22,394 nucleotides of DNA, taken from positions 1-22,394 of the forward strand of contig JAZUAU010000028.1 of assembly GCA_045638145.1 (NCBI GenBank), given 5' to 3'. Below, piece by piece: positions 22,098 through 22,394 of this stretch. A program made the position numbers and the translations under genes. The first letter of the stretch is position 1. The number at the start of each line of letters is the position of its first letter. Source of the DNA: SFWF01 sp045638145 (GTDB lineage: Bacteria > Bacillota > Clostridia > Oscillospirales > Acutalibacteraceae). The notes under the pieces were generated by a model. The model ran no database searches. It was not told the origin of the DNA and saw nothing but the letters and a program-made list of their open reading frames with translations.

Positions 22098-22126
22098 ATT
22101 ATATATATAAAACCCCTATTTGTCAA
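22098..22126 (-). promoter_or_regulatory. Promoter of the alaS operon
   Basis: Minus-strand TTGACA (22126-22121), 17-bp spacer, TATAAT (22103-22098). The leader is only about 45 nt, too short for a T-box. Confidence 0.85.
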
Positions 22127-22183
22127 CAAAGGAAAGAGGCAAGTTAGTGTTTGAAACATGAAAGCAAAGGTCTGTCTGAAGCC

Positions 22184-22212
22184 TTGACATTGTTTCTAAA
22201 TTATGGTAATAT
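22184..22212 (+). promoter_or_regulatory. Promoter of the right-edge leader and gene
   Basis: TTGACA (22184-22189), 17-bp spacer, TAATAT (22207-22212). The predicted start near 22218-22220 coincides with the 5' arm of the first leader hairpin. Confidence 0.75.
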
Positions 22213-22217
22213 AAAAA

Positions 22218-22322
22218 TGCAGTAAACATCCCGTCGACAAGCCGATTACTGCAAAAAAATTAATAAAACTATAAAAGCGCACAGTCGTACGGGAAAGCCC
22301 CCGTGTAACTATGCGCTTTTTT
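22218..22322 (+). promoter_or_regulatory. Structured leader, putative attenuator or riboswitch
   Basis: A 5' hairpin TGCAGTAA/TTACTGCA (22218-22225 with 22246-22253) opens the transcript. Its loop contains CCCGTCGAC (22230-22238), which is complementary to GTCG-T-ACGGG (22284-22293, one bulged T) inside the downstream terminator. This 9-bp long-range pairing competes with the inner terminator stem ACGGG/CCCGT. The two alternative folds are typical of a transcription attenuator. No known riboswitch consensus was recognised. Confidence 0.5.
22273..22322 (+). terminator. Leader terminator before the right-edge gene
   Basis: AAAAGCGCA (22273-22281) pairs with TGCGCTTTT (22312-22320), with an inner stem ACGGG/CCCGT, followed by TT and a G. 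It lies 30 bp before the start codon, within the same transcript, so it is a leader terminator, not a gene end. Confidence 0.75.
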
Positions 22323-22351
22323 GTTAAAAAAATAGGGATGGAGGAAGAAAT

Positions 22352-22394
22352 ATGTCGAAAAATATCATAATTAAAGCTTCCTTTGCTCCAAGAG
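22352..22394 (+). CDS. Start of an unidentified gene (cut by window edge)
   Basis: An ATG at 22352 with a strong GGAGG seven nt upstream opens a frame MSKNIIIKASFAPR that runs off the window after 14 codons. The piece is too short to name. It is cytoplasmic-looking so far, with no signal peptide in the visible part. It is expressed from the promoter and attenuator-like leader upstream. Confidence 0.7.
   Translation, partial: MSKNIIIKASFAPR

Noticed and set aside
22048..22120. T-box riboswitch expected before alaS
   Set aside because: The predicted leader is only about 45 nt and has neither the T-box consensus nor a terminator.

Overview
The window looks like a chromosomal segment from an anaerobic, probably endospore-forming Clostridia (Oscillospiraceae/Ruminococcaceae-like gut Firmicutes). 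The evidence is a YunB-family sporulation gene, an oxygen-sensitive pyruvate formate-lyase with its activase, Firmicutes-type promoters (TTGACA, 17 bp, TATAAT) almost everywhere, AGGAGG-like ribosome sites with frequent GTG/TTG starts, and a ZTP riboswitch. There is no phage, insertion sequence or CRISPR array. Gene content is mostly housekeeping; the interest is in the regulatory RNA and in a few odd proteins.

Layout. 1-195: the start of a small membrane protein running off the left edge (minus). 359-441: tRNA-Leu(UAG) with its own promoter and terminator. 562-3915 (plus): cytidylate-kinase-like protein, yunB and ligA, ending in a terminator shared with the convergent gene. 3947-5362 (minus): an unrecognised single-pass membrane protein whose cytoplasmic part carries a possible HEPN (Swt1-like) domain. 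Divergent from it, 5488-6492: a PHP-domain phosphoesterase. 6506-9449 (minus): pflB-pflA behind a 228-nt leader holding a ZTP (pfl-type) riboswitch and its terminator. 9840-10433 (plus): a cytoplasmic CBM9-like protein. 10434-11106: a compact regulatory island with a small XRE repressor gene, paired 16-bp operator-like sites, and a divergent promoter firing into a predicted ~100-nt terminated RNA.

11108-13970 (minus): a three-gene operon of a GlpP-family RNA antiterminator, an LDH2/MDH2-type dehydrogenase and malic enzyme, behind a leader with an intrinsic terminator. This suggests GlpP-type antitermination has been moved onto malate/pyruvate metabolism. 14246-14337: tRNA-Ser(GGA), with an inverted copy of its T-arm 70 bp downstream. 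14389-22047 (minus): a long head-to-tail run alaS, HIT protein, apt-like phosphoribosyltransferase, then after an intrinsic terminator comEC-like, holA, an RNase M5-like Toprim protein and a WYL regulator, the last four overlapping each other. 22184-22394 (plus): a promoter and structured leader with mutually exclusive pairings and a terminator, ahead of a gene cut off after 14 codons.

How the parts relate: pflB/pflA produce formate and acetyl-CoA from pyruvate, and control by ZTP, the alarmone of 10-formyl-folate shortage, makes metabolic sense. Malic enzyme also yields pyruvate. No single clearly new multi-gene system is proven here. The best candidates for something undescribed are the GlpP-malate operon, the XRE/small-RNA divergon, the membrane-anchored HEPN-like protein and the right-edge attenuator. 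All calls were made by reading alone, with no database search.
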